DNA of 12,956 nucleotides from Phoronis ovalis (GCA_028565635.1 JAOXYB010041439.1:1-12956); one strand, 5' to 3'; shown: positions 1 to 9,274, counted from the stretch's first letter. A program made the numbers and translations. The notes: generated by a model from the letters alone, not told the origin.

Positions 1-223
1 TTATTATTTTGTAGATTGTATTGTATTATAAACTTTGTACTGTACTCTTGCTAATGGGCTGTTTAGCCTGGGCTTAACAAAATATACAAAACATATTGAA
101 GCCTTACTTAATGTATAAATATAGGCATATATAGAATAATACTGAATGAAAGAAGTTTATAGTTAATAAAACTATCTTAGATTGCTGACTGTTTAATATT
201 GTTGATATGAATTGCACTTGTAG
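1..223. other. Non-coding stretch upstream of the first visible centrin-like exon
   Basis: This AT-rich stretch has stops in all frames. It ends in a plausible 3' splice site (ttgcacttgtag at 212-223) that opens the first visible centrin-like exon. It is most simply the 3' part of an intron. No start codon with a convincing coding frame is seen; the short frame from ATG at 54 ends after a few codons. The missing N-terminal exon is therefore probably outside the window. Confidence 0.5.
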
Positions 224-2414
224 CTGGTAAAGTTACTGTCAACACATGAAGTTGAAGAGAAAGAAGTTCATGGAATGAAAGTTACAACAAAGATCTTAGA
301 ACATCTAACACCACAAGAGATAAGAGATCTTAGATTTGTGTTTGAGACATTTGACACCAACTGTGATGGGTAAAACTATAAATTTCTTTTAGTGTATTGA
401 AGCATGTTTTATGTGCTTTTGGTAGATTTTTGCCTACAAGATGGGAATTTATTAAAAGTAAGAGGCCCTCACTGCATAACTAAAAATATTCACTTCATTA
501 AAGTTGTCGCTAAAAGCTTCACTTTGTTAGGATGTGATTCTGATCAAAATTTACTTCTCACAAAATGTATATGTGAATTTAGAATAAATTACTTATCGAC
601 ATCAGTTGATTTTTTTTTGATGCAAGCCATATGAAATGTTTTACAATAAAGTCACTCCCTTACATGATATTTTTCTGAACAAGTCGCTATCATGACTATA
701 GGTACTTTTTGGACCTCCAGGATCCGACATATTTTTGAAAATAGCAATATGAGTCTGTTGGTACCTTCCTTCATTATTAGCTCCCCTCCCCCGGGATAGA
801 AAATGACTAGTCATATTTATACTGAGCTACCAAACAACTTACGTAATTTGTTAAACTTATATTGTATCAAACATTCTGATATGATAATGCTAAGAAAGCT
901 AATTTTATAATAATAATGGTGATTTAAACATATTTCAAACCGAAAAAATTAATCCTTGCAAGAATGACAATGTTTTCTCTGTGCTTGCAGCATGATAACT
1001 CATGTGGAGTTGAGAAGGTGTTTGAAGTCTATTGGTTTTAAAATAAGCAAAGAAGTGGCCAGAGATGTTACGCATGATAATTCTATTAAAACAAAAGGGT
1101 AAGTTAGCTACATTTTACAGTGCATACATCAATTGAAGATCTTTATTTAAATCTGAAAAATTTGCTTAATGACAACACTTATTGTCTACGAGATTTGTAG
1201 TTCTGTTTAAAGAGAATTGGTTAGTGGTCAGTTTTAATGCACATGTCAATGGTCATGAAACAAAACCAGCGATTATTACGCCAAGCTATACGACATAAAA
1301 GCATTCCCTTTTTCACTGACATTTATGATTAAAACACCACCATTTTTTAGATTTTACGAATCACAAAGTGATAGTCAAATATATCCCCTTTTGGTGCGAA
1401 TTTCGGAATCACTCTTGATTGGTACTACTGGGCACCTTCTGTCTGACAATTATTCAACATCTCTGATGAAGTTGCTAAATATAATCAGTCTGTTACTACA
1501 CCTGAACCTTTTGTGTGGTTCCTGCATCTTAATGCATCAGCATCAGTAATCCAGTGGCCCGCCCCTTTACATCTTCAAAGGTTATATAGTCATACTGTTT
1601 CGAGTTAGTAAAATGTAATTTTGTTGCAGCATGGTTGATTTCAACGAGTTTATGGAAATTGTTATAGATCAGCAGGGAGACACGAGGGATGCCCACGATG
1701 AAATTGTTAAGGGATTTAAACTTTTTGATATAGGTATGATATAATAATACTATTGGTGTAAAAACAAGTAAAAACAGTTGCAGGTTTGCATTCAAGTATG
1801 ATATGATGTAGATGAATGATTGAGGAAGGAAGACATTTTATGGGATTGCTCTGTCACCCTCGGTTATTTTGTCATGTTAAAATATGCATATTGCTCAATA
1901 CATCTCACAATAAGTTGACCATGCCAAAATATTAAAACAGAGGTCATGTTGTATGATATGTGGTTTACTGCATGTCATTTTACCTTTACATAATTATATT
2001 CTTGTATTACCGACAATTTATCCATTTTAGAGTCGAAATGTTGACTTTTTGCTAACGTTTTGATTCACTGTATATTAGTAAGACTGTTGCAATCCCAAAC
2101 TTTCCAAGTTTGTCGCATTTTTGCCTAAATGAACAATGACTCAGTTCTTCACATGTTTCACCGATTCATTCATACTGGGATTGTTAGGGACTGGTCTCCA
2201 CCAGGTGCTTGCAAATTATCTATTACTTAAATTATTTGTAGACAAATCTGGTAGAATAACTTTAGAAAACTTAAAACAAGCATGTCGAGATGCTCGAGTT
2301 AAATTTACAACGGATGACCTTCAAGAAATGATTCAGGAAGCAGATCTAAATGGAGATGGTGTTATAGACAAGGAAGAATTTGTCAAGATTATGCTCAAAA
2401 CAAACTTATTTTAG
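224..2414 (+). CDS. Centrin/caltractin-family EF-hand protein, 4 exons, 5' partial
   Basis: Exons are 224-369, 991-1098, 1630-1733 and 2242-2414. All introns are GT-AG, and the exons join in frame to 176 residues plus TAG. The family consists of small calcium sensors of centrioles, basal bodies and ciliary bases. EF1 has a canonical loop (DTNCDGMITHVE). The EF2 loop is degenerate (SIKTKGMVDFNE). EF3 is DIDKSGRITLEN, with Asn at position 12 as in centrins. EF4 is canonical (DLNGDGVIDKEE). The block ITLENLKQACRDARVKF, then LQEMIQEAD, and the C-terminus KTNLF closely follow the C-terminal lobe of known centrins, which end in KTSLY. About 43 residues precede the EF1 loop, as in centrins of about 170 residues, so little is missing. 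The ATG at 275 is an alternative start. The sequence is divergent, so the exact centrin paralogue is not assigned. No neighbour shares its function. Confidence 0.88.
370..990 (+). other. Centrin-like gene intron 1
   Basis: The intron runs from a GTAAAA donor to a tgcttgcag acceptor. It splits the Gly-6 codon of EF-hand 1 after its second base. It holds a short GC-rich island (about 782-796, ctcccctcccccggg) but no conserved coding frame. The 76-codon open frame at 404-634 is composed of AT-rich intronic sequence. Confidence 0.8.
1099..1629 (+). other. Centrin-like gene intron 2
   Basis: The intron runs from a strong GTAAGT donor to a ttttgttgcag acceptor. It splits the Gly codon at EF-hand 2 position 6 after its second base, the same place as intron 1 in EF-hand 1. 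Nothing else is recognised inside. Confidence 0.8.
1734..2241 (+). other. Centrin-like gene intron 3
   Basis: The intron runs from a GTATGA donor to an attatttgtag acceptor. It splits the third codon of the EF-hand 3 loop (G^AC, Asp). Open reading continues upstream of exon 4 to an ATG at 2136, but that part does not resemble EF-hand sequence. The splice join restores the centrin pattern exactly. Confidence 0.8.
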
Positions 2415-2720
2415 AGAACGGAATACACTGAATGAAATGCTCAAGAGCTTTTTAACCAGTAAGTGGTTATCGAGGTTGAAGGTATCATTGCATGCTTTCG
2501 GGAGCTTGTGTGGTGTGCATGCTGCTGGTTCTTGTCTGCGATACAAAAAAAATTTTTTTTAGAAGTAGTGCCAACAACGGAAAGTATGACAGATGTAGCA
2601 TAAAGACACTTGTTCTTGTCCAAACTTGTCTTCATTTTCTTTAGTCATTTTTATACAGAAAACATATTAGTAATTTGTACATAATGTATATCTGTATACA
2701 TTAAAGTATACAAGCATACA
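2415..2720 (+). other. Probable 3' UTR of the centrin-like gene
   Basis: This is non-coding sequence between the TAG stop and the first good poly(A) signal (2700-2705). It contains a perfect A8T8 tract at 2545-2560. The end position is inferred, because the cleavage site is not visible. Confidence 0.55.
2700..2705 (+). terminator. Candidate poly(A) signal ATTAAA for the centrin-like gene
   Basis: ATTAAA lies 286 bp after the stop codon and is the first accepted poly(A) hexamer downstream. It is flanked exactly by TGTATAC (2693-2699) and GTATACA (2706-2712), a perfect 7-bp inverted repeat that would put the hexamer in a hairpin loop. AATAAA at 2967-2972 is a second candidate. Confidence 0.5.
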
Positions 2721-2991
2721 GTGAAACTCTGTTTCAAAGAGACAATGTTCCAAGATGTAAAATTTATTTAGTAATAGTATATTCATTGCACATTTCTCAT
2801 GTTTTGTCATACTTCTTATTATCACCAGATTTGGATTATAATTTTACAACATTTTCAGTAAATTTGTTTCTGAAGCAAACAAAGATTTTGTAAATAACAT
2901 GCTCAATTTTATATTGGTATATTTTAATGATGCATTTTAAATTCCAAAAACAATTAAATGATTCCAAATAAAGAGAATTTTGAAATACTCA

Positions 2992-3077
2992 TCAGCTAAT
3001 GCCAAAGAAGGGAGCATTATGTTCAAGTTCTTTAATAAACTCTCCAAAGTGCAAATTGTCCTCCATTATATTATACA
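2992..3077 (-). other. Possible short terminal exon or small ORF, unrecognised
   Basis: On the minus strand a frame runs from ATG at 3066 to TGA at 2994-2992, 24 codons beginning MEDNLHFGEF and ending APFFGIS. Its composition looks protein-like for so AT-rich a region. A weak acceptor (gacaatcag) ends at 3078, which would make 3077-2992 a possible last exon. Further left-reading signals exist (good donor TTCAAG|GTAAGT near 3222), but no consistent gene model emerges. Related repeat copies near 3542 and 4481 have stops in this frame. No function is proposed, and it may be chance. Confidence 0.2.
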
Positions 3078-4640
3078 CTGATTGTCATTGTAGACATACA
3101 TGCGATAACAATTATACTAAAACGTAACTACGACATAAAATTATACAGTATATCTTTGGTCCAATTAAAATAGCAAGTAATATGTTAATTCCTGAATAAC
3201 ATATTTTGTATGTCACTTACCTTGAAAAAATCAATCACAAAAATAGTAAATTCTTGGCACAGTATATATATATACACTGATAACAATTATTATACTGTAT
3301 TAGCTCTGTATGAAATTCCAAATTATTCAACTGCTGTATTTTTAATTAGTTTAATTGCCTAATAATTCAATCTGGCACTTCAATTTTTGCAGATAAAAAA
3401 GGATCATATTTCTGTTCTTTTGTCCCATGATTGTTCTTCGTCACGTGCAGGGTCGCAACTCATGATATTCATGTGAGTAAAAATTTAAAACTTTGAAATT
3501 ATTTTTTGTGGAGAAAATATCCAGAGGTAATACAGTAATCCCTTTCATAACTCTCAAAAACGTAACATTTTGTGACATTATGCACCAATATTCGGTGACA
3601 CTTAAAATATTGTATTATGCAATTACACTAAACTCTTTTCTCAGTTCTTTGGTCTAAAAAAATAATATGTGATATGTAATTCTGAATAACAATGTTAAAA
3701 ATATTCATATATGGCATATGTAACAAAGCAATTAAAATACAAAAAATTACTGTAATTTTTGGCACTTAATACCTAATAACAATAATTATATCGTTCTATG
3801 GTTCAACTCATAAGGTAGTGAATATTGTTTGCCACAATTTATTCACATTTTGTACTTTAAGTTAAATTTTAGCTTATTAAATAAAAAGGTAGACAAATAA
3901 GTATACATCTTTTGAAAGTATATATACACTACTGAAACTTTATAAATCTGTAATTTGTTATTCTCTGAGTAGATCATGTGACCTAAACGGTTGCCATTTT
4001 TGTTAAAGTGTTAAGTTTTTGAAATATAAAATTCAAAAGGACTATAATTGAAAAGTTACATAGTTGAAGCTTTTCATACAATACATATTCTATACTGACA
4101 TATTTAGTTACAATAGCATGTCTCAGATTTTTGAAATTTTACTTTGTTCAAAAGATGTGAATTTTCAAGTTTATGCATCAGAGAAAATCAACAAAATTGA
4201 AGTGACAAACTTTTGAAAATTCATATTTTTGACATGATTTTGTAGCTATATATGTAAGCAATATTTGTGCAAAGTTTCAACTTATGTAGTATGAGGGGTG
4301 TTTGACTTGTATTCTTTTGAATTTTATATTTCAAATATTTAATGTAATGGTTTTAACCCTAAATTGCAACCATACACGTCACATGACCCACTCAGAGAAA
4401 ACTATGTTGCTTTAGTAAGTTTGAGTTGTATAGTTGCAAAATATATGTTAGTCTATTTTTAATTTACAATATTCGCTACTTTAATGAATTTCCTTTAACA
4501 TTATGCACTAATTGTCATTACGACATGTAAAATAACATTTATTATTATGCAATTCTGAATTTTGTACTAATTAACAATTAAAGTAATATACAACTTATAT
4601 CTTTCTAGATAGCATACAGGCTAGTGTAAGTAGGTTCGTT
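3029..4640. repeat. Decayed tandem array, period about 500 bp, three units
   Basis: Colinear shared words recur about 490-515 bp apart. CTTTAATAAACTCTCC-like words start near 3029, 3542 and 4481. TTATRCACYRAT words lie at 3071, 3578 and 4501. TCTTTGGTC is at 3153 and 3646. TAATTC(C)TGAATAACA is at 3187 and 3677. TTGGCAC is at 3254 and 3759. TAACAAT(T)A..TTATA is at 3281 and 3777. The second-to-third spacing is about 925-940 bp, which falls to about 485-500 once the 439-bp element at 3961-4399 is removed. Units are well diverged and were aligned by eye; they appear non-coding. Outer limits are uncertain. Confidence 0.55.
3961..4399. mobile_element. Long-palindrome (MITE-like or foldback) element, 439 bp
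   Basis: The outer ends form terminal inverted repeats. The left end begins TTCTCTGAGTAGATCATGTG and the reverse complement of the right end begins TTCTCTGAGTGGGTCATGTG; about 32 of the first 39 positions match. A perfect 21-bp inverted pair lies further in (4019-4039 with 4314-4334). Pairing continues imperfectly towards a centre near 4180, so arms of about 200 bp face each other. No transposase frame is present. No clear target-site duplication is seen. This fits a non-autonomous DNA transposon or foldback element; the family is not identified. Confidence 0.75.
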
Positions 4641-5028
4641 TTACTGATTCACTAAAACAAAAAAAATCTGATGTTATTTTATGGGAAAATTAAAAGATGG
4701 ACAGATCATAGACAATCAATCTGGTAAAATAATGTTGTAATGACTAGTAACATTGTCATGACAACAAATGTAAATTGATACGAAATCCACAATAATTCAA
4801 TAGCACCATGGGTTAGGGATAAGTTTCAATAGTATCAAAATATAGCCAATAATAAAACTAATTACTTTTCATTATGTGTCATTTGCTGTAATATTCAACA
4901 ACTGTTTATATAAAAGATTATTTAATCTTATTAACTTGAGCAGATTAATTTGAAAGGAAAGTACAAAAATAGTTACTTAAGCATGTTTAACCTGCTTCAC
5001 ACAAGGATACGTTATATAGTTATATACA
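4641..5028. other. AT-rich gap downstream of the CUB/CCP gene
   Basis: This is probably the 3' UTR and 3' flank of the minus-strand gene that ends at 5029. No coding frame or repeat is recognised beyond the candidate poly(A) signal at 4921-4926. Confidence 0.4.
4921..4926 (-). terminator. Candidate poly(A) signal for the CUB/CCP gene
   Basis: The plus strand reads TTTAAT, so the minus strand reads ATTAAA, 103 bp past the stop codon of the CUB/CCP gene. It is the nearest accepted hexamer found by eye. The call rests only on the motif and its position. Confidence 0.35.
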
Positions 5029-8000
5029 TTACATAGTTTCAAAAAAACTGGTACCTGGTGTAGTTATCTCACCATTTGTCACCTTTCCGTTTTCTTTACT
5101 TTCATCCATATCATCCAAAGTAAATGCAACATTTATTTCGCCTTCCATTGTCCTAGCTTGATCTGTATTCCCATTAGATGTACCATTGGGTACTGCACTT
5201 CGTAATGTTGGGTCGCGCACTAAAGTAAGTGTAGATGAACTAGGTGGTGATTGGTTGTTATATACTGGATTTTGATGTGTTTCAAACCGTCTGCCAAAAA
5301 TCATTCGAACAGGATATTTCTTTCTGTACCAGAAGTACAACCCACACAGGGCACCTATGATGAGAATAGCTGGCACCACAATGCCGGCAGCAATTGGACC
5401 TACGTTGGAAGTTTGACCTTCAATACTAGGTCTTCCTATTGTATTCCAGTCACCACCAGTGATAACCGGACGCAGTTTAATGGTTGTTTTTCGATTTGGT
5501 GTAGGCGTCGAAGAAGATCTTGAAGATGATGGTAATACCATAGAAGATGTCTGTAAAATTTAAATGCATAACTGGTGGTACAATTTATATATTAATGAAA
5601 TATATAGCCATGTGCAAGAAAATTAATATTTATAATATTATCTAAAACATTGATGATAAAAATGTAAGTTTCTTAGTATGATCGATTTGCAAACAGACTT
5701 TGAATTATTGCTACTGATTTCAATGTTGAGAATTGGTTTTTACTATAAAAAGATTTGTTGCTTACTTTAATGGATACTTGAAACAGTTGTACTCCTGAAA
5801 ACACTATAATATATGTTAGCCATATATTTTTGAATCAGATATACAGTACATCAGAATACAACTATTTAGTACAACTAAATACAGACCACAATAAGTCAAT
5901 GAGAAAGTTAGAACAAATATGACCAGTCACATCTTACCTTTTGTGACATGATTGTAGTAGAAATGGTGGTAGTTACAGTTCTTGGCTCTGAAGAACTTTT
6001 CACTGGTTCTCCAGTAGCAATCTTTTCAGTGGTAGATCTTTCTGATGATGTTACTATGGGCTTTGTAGATTCTGGCTTTGATGACGGCGTGGATGGGGAT
6101 GCCGACAGAGAGCTGCCAGGGATAGTAAATGGTGGCTTACCTGTTGACAAATTGATTCACAGCATTGCATAGTTTACTTAAGTACCGGTTGGCAAACAAT
6201 AAAAACATTTATATATTTGAATTGTCAATAATACAGTTACAACTTGTCTGCTAAAAAAATTCACAACTTTCAGTAATTTTGAATTAGTAATGTGAATGGG
6301 GTATTATTTGTTCAACTATAAATACTATCATATCAAATATTTCTCTAAATCATCAGGTCATAGCACAATAGTACAAGGATCACATAAATATATGTTACCC
6401 ACTTGCACAGTCAATAAATATAAGTAACATACCTGTAGGTTTAGTTGTTAATATAGTTGAGTTGGGAGCAAAAACAGCACTGTACTCCATGTAAAATCCA
6501 TGATGACCATTTTGATCATGATCTGCTGATTTATAATGAACCATTAACTGACGTCCAGTACTGGAAACATTAACAATTACAGCATCTGGTCCATTTGAAA
6601 AGCGTGAAATCAAGTTTTTGTTATCATCTGTACCATCGTAAATATCAACAAAATTAGCATCTCCCACATTGTCATATTCCGGTAGGTCAAAATATCGAAA
6701 ATGAATCATGATATGGTCTCCTTGCTGAGCAGAAATTTGCCATTTACAATCTTGCAATCCTTTAATCAATCTTGAAGGATAGCCTAGATTTGTAATAGCA
6801 CCGACCTGCAATTCTGCTGGCCTTGGAATGGTACGTCCATTCATACTAATGCAATCTAAAACTATACAATTTGGAGGCGGGTTACTCCATCCAAGTTCAG
6901 TAGATTGTTCTTGTTTACAAGTTGATGCTTGTGCCCCAAATAAATCATATGGTGGATTGCACTTATATGTGATAACAGCTTCAATGCTATAATCATCACC
7001 GATAGCAATGCCATTTTGAGGAGGAGTTGGTGCTGCACAATAGGTAGAATCAAAAGCTTCAAAATGAATTTGGAAGTTGCCATCAGGTTTTGGTTGAAGA
7101 CCAGACTTAAAGCTAAGATTGAAAAAGTTACTAAATGTAACTAATCTAAGAGAAGAGCAATTTGAGGCGCAGGTAGCTTGAACATCAATGTTTTGGTGTC
7201 CATCGGATAAAACAAGAGTGTCTGATTGTGATATGCTTAATACTGGAATAGTTACAATAAATTTCATCTCTGATATAGGTGCTACGATGCCCCAGGTACA
7301 CTCCTTATTAATAGAATAGGTATTTGGATAGTTTGGTGATACAACAGTTCCATTTCCGGAAGTAATATATCCACCACATTTTCCAATACAACTTGGGACT
7401 GATGCGTTCCATTTATTAGAATTTTGCTGATGCAAGCATTTCATTACCGAAACACCAATTGTTGCAAAAAATTCATCACATCTGTACCATACACTTGAGC
7501 CAACCTGGAAATCATTACTACTATTTAATTTTTTCCCATAAGGTATATCTCCAGGGTCTTCGCAAAATTCAGAAAGAAAGCCTTGATATTCCATTACAAA
7601 TTTTCCTCCGGCTACAGATATGGTTTTATTGATGACAATATTAATTATATGCTTTGTGCTAGTCACAACAGTATCAACATCGTCAAAGTTAAAGGATTTT
7701 ATTTTCTGTCCACGAACAGTTTTGTTACTGGTCTCATAAATATCAATCAGTGTTTCTGGTCCCAAACTTAACTCCTTAAAACTCAGTGTACACACCTGTC
7801 CAGCTTGTAACAATATTGCATAAGCGCACAATCCTTCTGGCATTTGCATAGGATAATTTGGACTATAAATTATTCCAGATATATTGGTATATATAACTTG
7901 CGATGGTGTTTGCATTTCAGTGTCCCAGTATCGACATGTTGCAACACAACGTGGCAAATTTTTTAGATCAGATGTTTCCCAGTGTTTATCTTGCATGCAG

Positions 8001-9274
8001 CGATTTTCAAGATGTTCAAAATGTTGTATACTTAAAAAGAATCCACTATTGCACTTATAAGACACTGTATCCCCTGTGTTGAAATCTTCCCCTGATGGAA
8101 GAAAATACATGTTTTCTGGTACAGGTGGTTTAGTGCAGCCTAATGACGTAGACATTGTTGTTGTTTGCTGTGTACTTAGTCGTGGTGTAGATAAATACTC
8201 AGTAGTATTTGTTTCAGCTAAACTAGCCGGTTTGTAAATAAGTTTAAAATGTCTGTCTGATTCTTTACCATTTTTTCCAGAAGTAAACTTTATGGCAACT
8301 TTATTTCCACTACTTAGCACATAATCAGGAAATGACTGTCCAGTAAAATTTCCCAGCAACTGAACAGTGCCATGCTTATCTAGTGAATACAAGTCACTCC
8401 AACTACCATCCCAAAGCTCAAGATATGACTCATTATTATTTCCCAATTTAAAATCTTGCATTGTAATATTAGCTTCCTTTCTAGGTGACAAATCAATTTC
8501 CCATGTACATAGCTCATTGTTATCAAAGGAATTAGGATAGTTTGGTGAAATTATCACATGTACATCATTAGGGACTCTGTAATACAGTCTAACACCAGGA
8601 CTGGACCTATCAGCTAAACATGGAATCCAACAACTTGGTAGTTTTCCAGACCAATGGGGTATGTCATTTGAATCCAGCACACAAGTTATCTGTTGTTTAC
8701 CATGAAGAATAAATCCCTCGTCACATGAAAAATTCACTTTTGCTCCAACACTAAAACTTCCTGAATTATCTATCTGTCCATTGACAAGTATACCAGGATC
8801 TGGACACAGGTTTAAATCGAATGAACGAAATATCAGATAAAATCCTTGTCCCTGACCATTTTCATCATCAGACTGAAAGATTAGCCACAGTTTATTACGC
8901 CTTGTAGAAAACGTTTCACCTGTTGGTTTAACACCATCAAACTGCCAGCTCGTGCCACCTTTACTATCAGTTGACAGTGGAAAGTCGAAGCAGTACAACA
9001 CATCACCACGTCCTTCAACATCACCAGTATCAAAATACAGCATTTCCACCATAATGCCTTTACCACCAGGTACATTTATAACCCATTCACACTGAATACT
9101 TGGTGGATAAGTGTTTGGATAAGATGGTGATGAGATGTTTCCAGAATCTAACACTGGCAAGTTTTGTCCACAGTGAGAAAACTGTTCATTGCACATTGTT
9201 TCTTGGTGTAAGAAAATTGAACAAATGGCAATAAGTGCCAAATAATTTACAATCCTGGTCACACCCATTGTCAT
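5029..9274 (-). CDS. Type I membrane protein with five CUB and four Sushi/CCP domains, 3 exons, 1188 aa
   Basis: Exons are 9274-6433, 6140-5938 and 5550-5029, joined at CAG|GTATGT, AAG|GTAAGA and matching acceptors. Order: signal peptide (hydrophobic residues 10-22), CUB1 35-153, CCP1 157-215, CUB2 219-350, Thr-rich linker, CCP2 380-443, CUB3 447-567, CCP3 571-629, CUB4 633-742, CCP4 746-803, CUB5 808-935, Ser/Thr/Pro stalk, TM 1066-1090, 98-residue tail. Each CCP keeps four Cys and its Trp (208, 432, 622, 796). CUBs show the SPNYPN and YDG-type signatures; CUB2, CUB3 and CUB5 lack the usual second disulfide, and CUB1 has an odd Cys95. The tail has NPVY at 1109-1112. Alternation plus TM resembles the CSMD and SEZ6 families, which act in complement control and neuronal or epithelial recognition. 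Orthology is not claimed. The start ATG (A at -3) leads straight into the signal peptide; Met3 is an alternative. Confidence 0.92.
5551..5937 (-). other. CUB/CCP gene intron 2
   Basis: This is a phase-0 intron between the two stalk-coding segments. The minus-strand donor is AAAAG|GTAAGATG and the acceptor is atttttacag-like (aaattttacag). No internal gene is seen. Confidence 0.85.
6141..6432 (-). other. CUB/CCP gene intron 1
   Basis: This is a phase-1 intron between the CUB5 exon and the stalk exon. The donor is ACAG|GTATGT and the acceptor is tttgtcaacag. The downstream exon itself begins GTAAGC, a donor-like word. If the intron were retained, translation would stop after 12 extra residues (stop at 6395-6397). 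Confidence 0.85.

Noticed and set aside
404-634. 76-codon plus-strand open frame
   Set aside because: It lies wholly inside centrin-like intron 1, has no domain signature and is AT-rich noise.
1270-1295. ATTACGCCAAGCTA word similar to common cloning-vector lacZ linkers
   Set aside because: The resemblance is only about 14 bases and the flanks do not match vector sequence, so contamination is not supported.
1325-1795. Open frames on both strands (1325-1549 plus, 1529-1795 minus)
   Set aside because: The first is intronic. The second overlaps exon 3 in antisense and has no recognisable family features.
2136-2241. ATG at 2136 as the start of a short EF-hand protein
   Set aside because: The residues upstream of 2242 do not match any EF-hand. 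A splice acceptor at 2241 joins exon 4 in frame to three upstream exons that complete the centrin fold.
2380-2635. Short open frames on both strands across the 3' UTR
   Set aside because: They overlap the end of the centrin-like CDS and its UTR, have no start context or homology, and contain the A8T8 tract.
3261-3276. TA dinucleotide microsatellite
   Set aside because: It is too short and ordinary for AT-rich DNA to be worth a separate feature.
5251-6172. Plus-strand frames 5251-5523 and 5948-6172
   Set aside because: Both are antisense shadows of the stalk and tail exons of the CUB/CCP gene.
6395-6432. Reading the CUB protein as ending at 6395 (959 residues, secreted)
   Set aside because: The last 12 codons lie beyond a strong donor (ACAG|GTATGT), and downstream exons join in phase to give a stalk, TM helix and tail. 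It is kept only as a possible isoform.
6862-9075. Frames 6862-7083 (-), 7583-7771 (+) and 8881-9075 (-)
   Set aside because: All are out-of-frame or antisense shadows of the long CUB/CCP exon, whose own frame carries clear domains.
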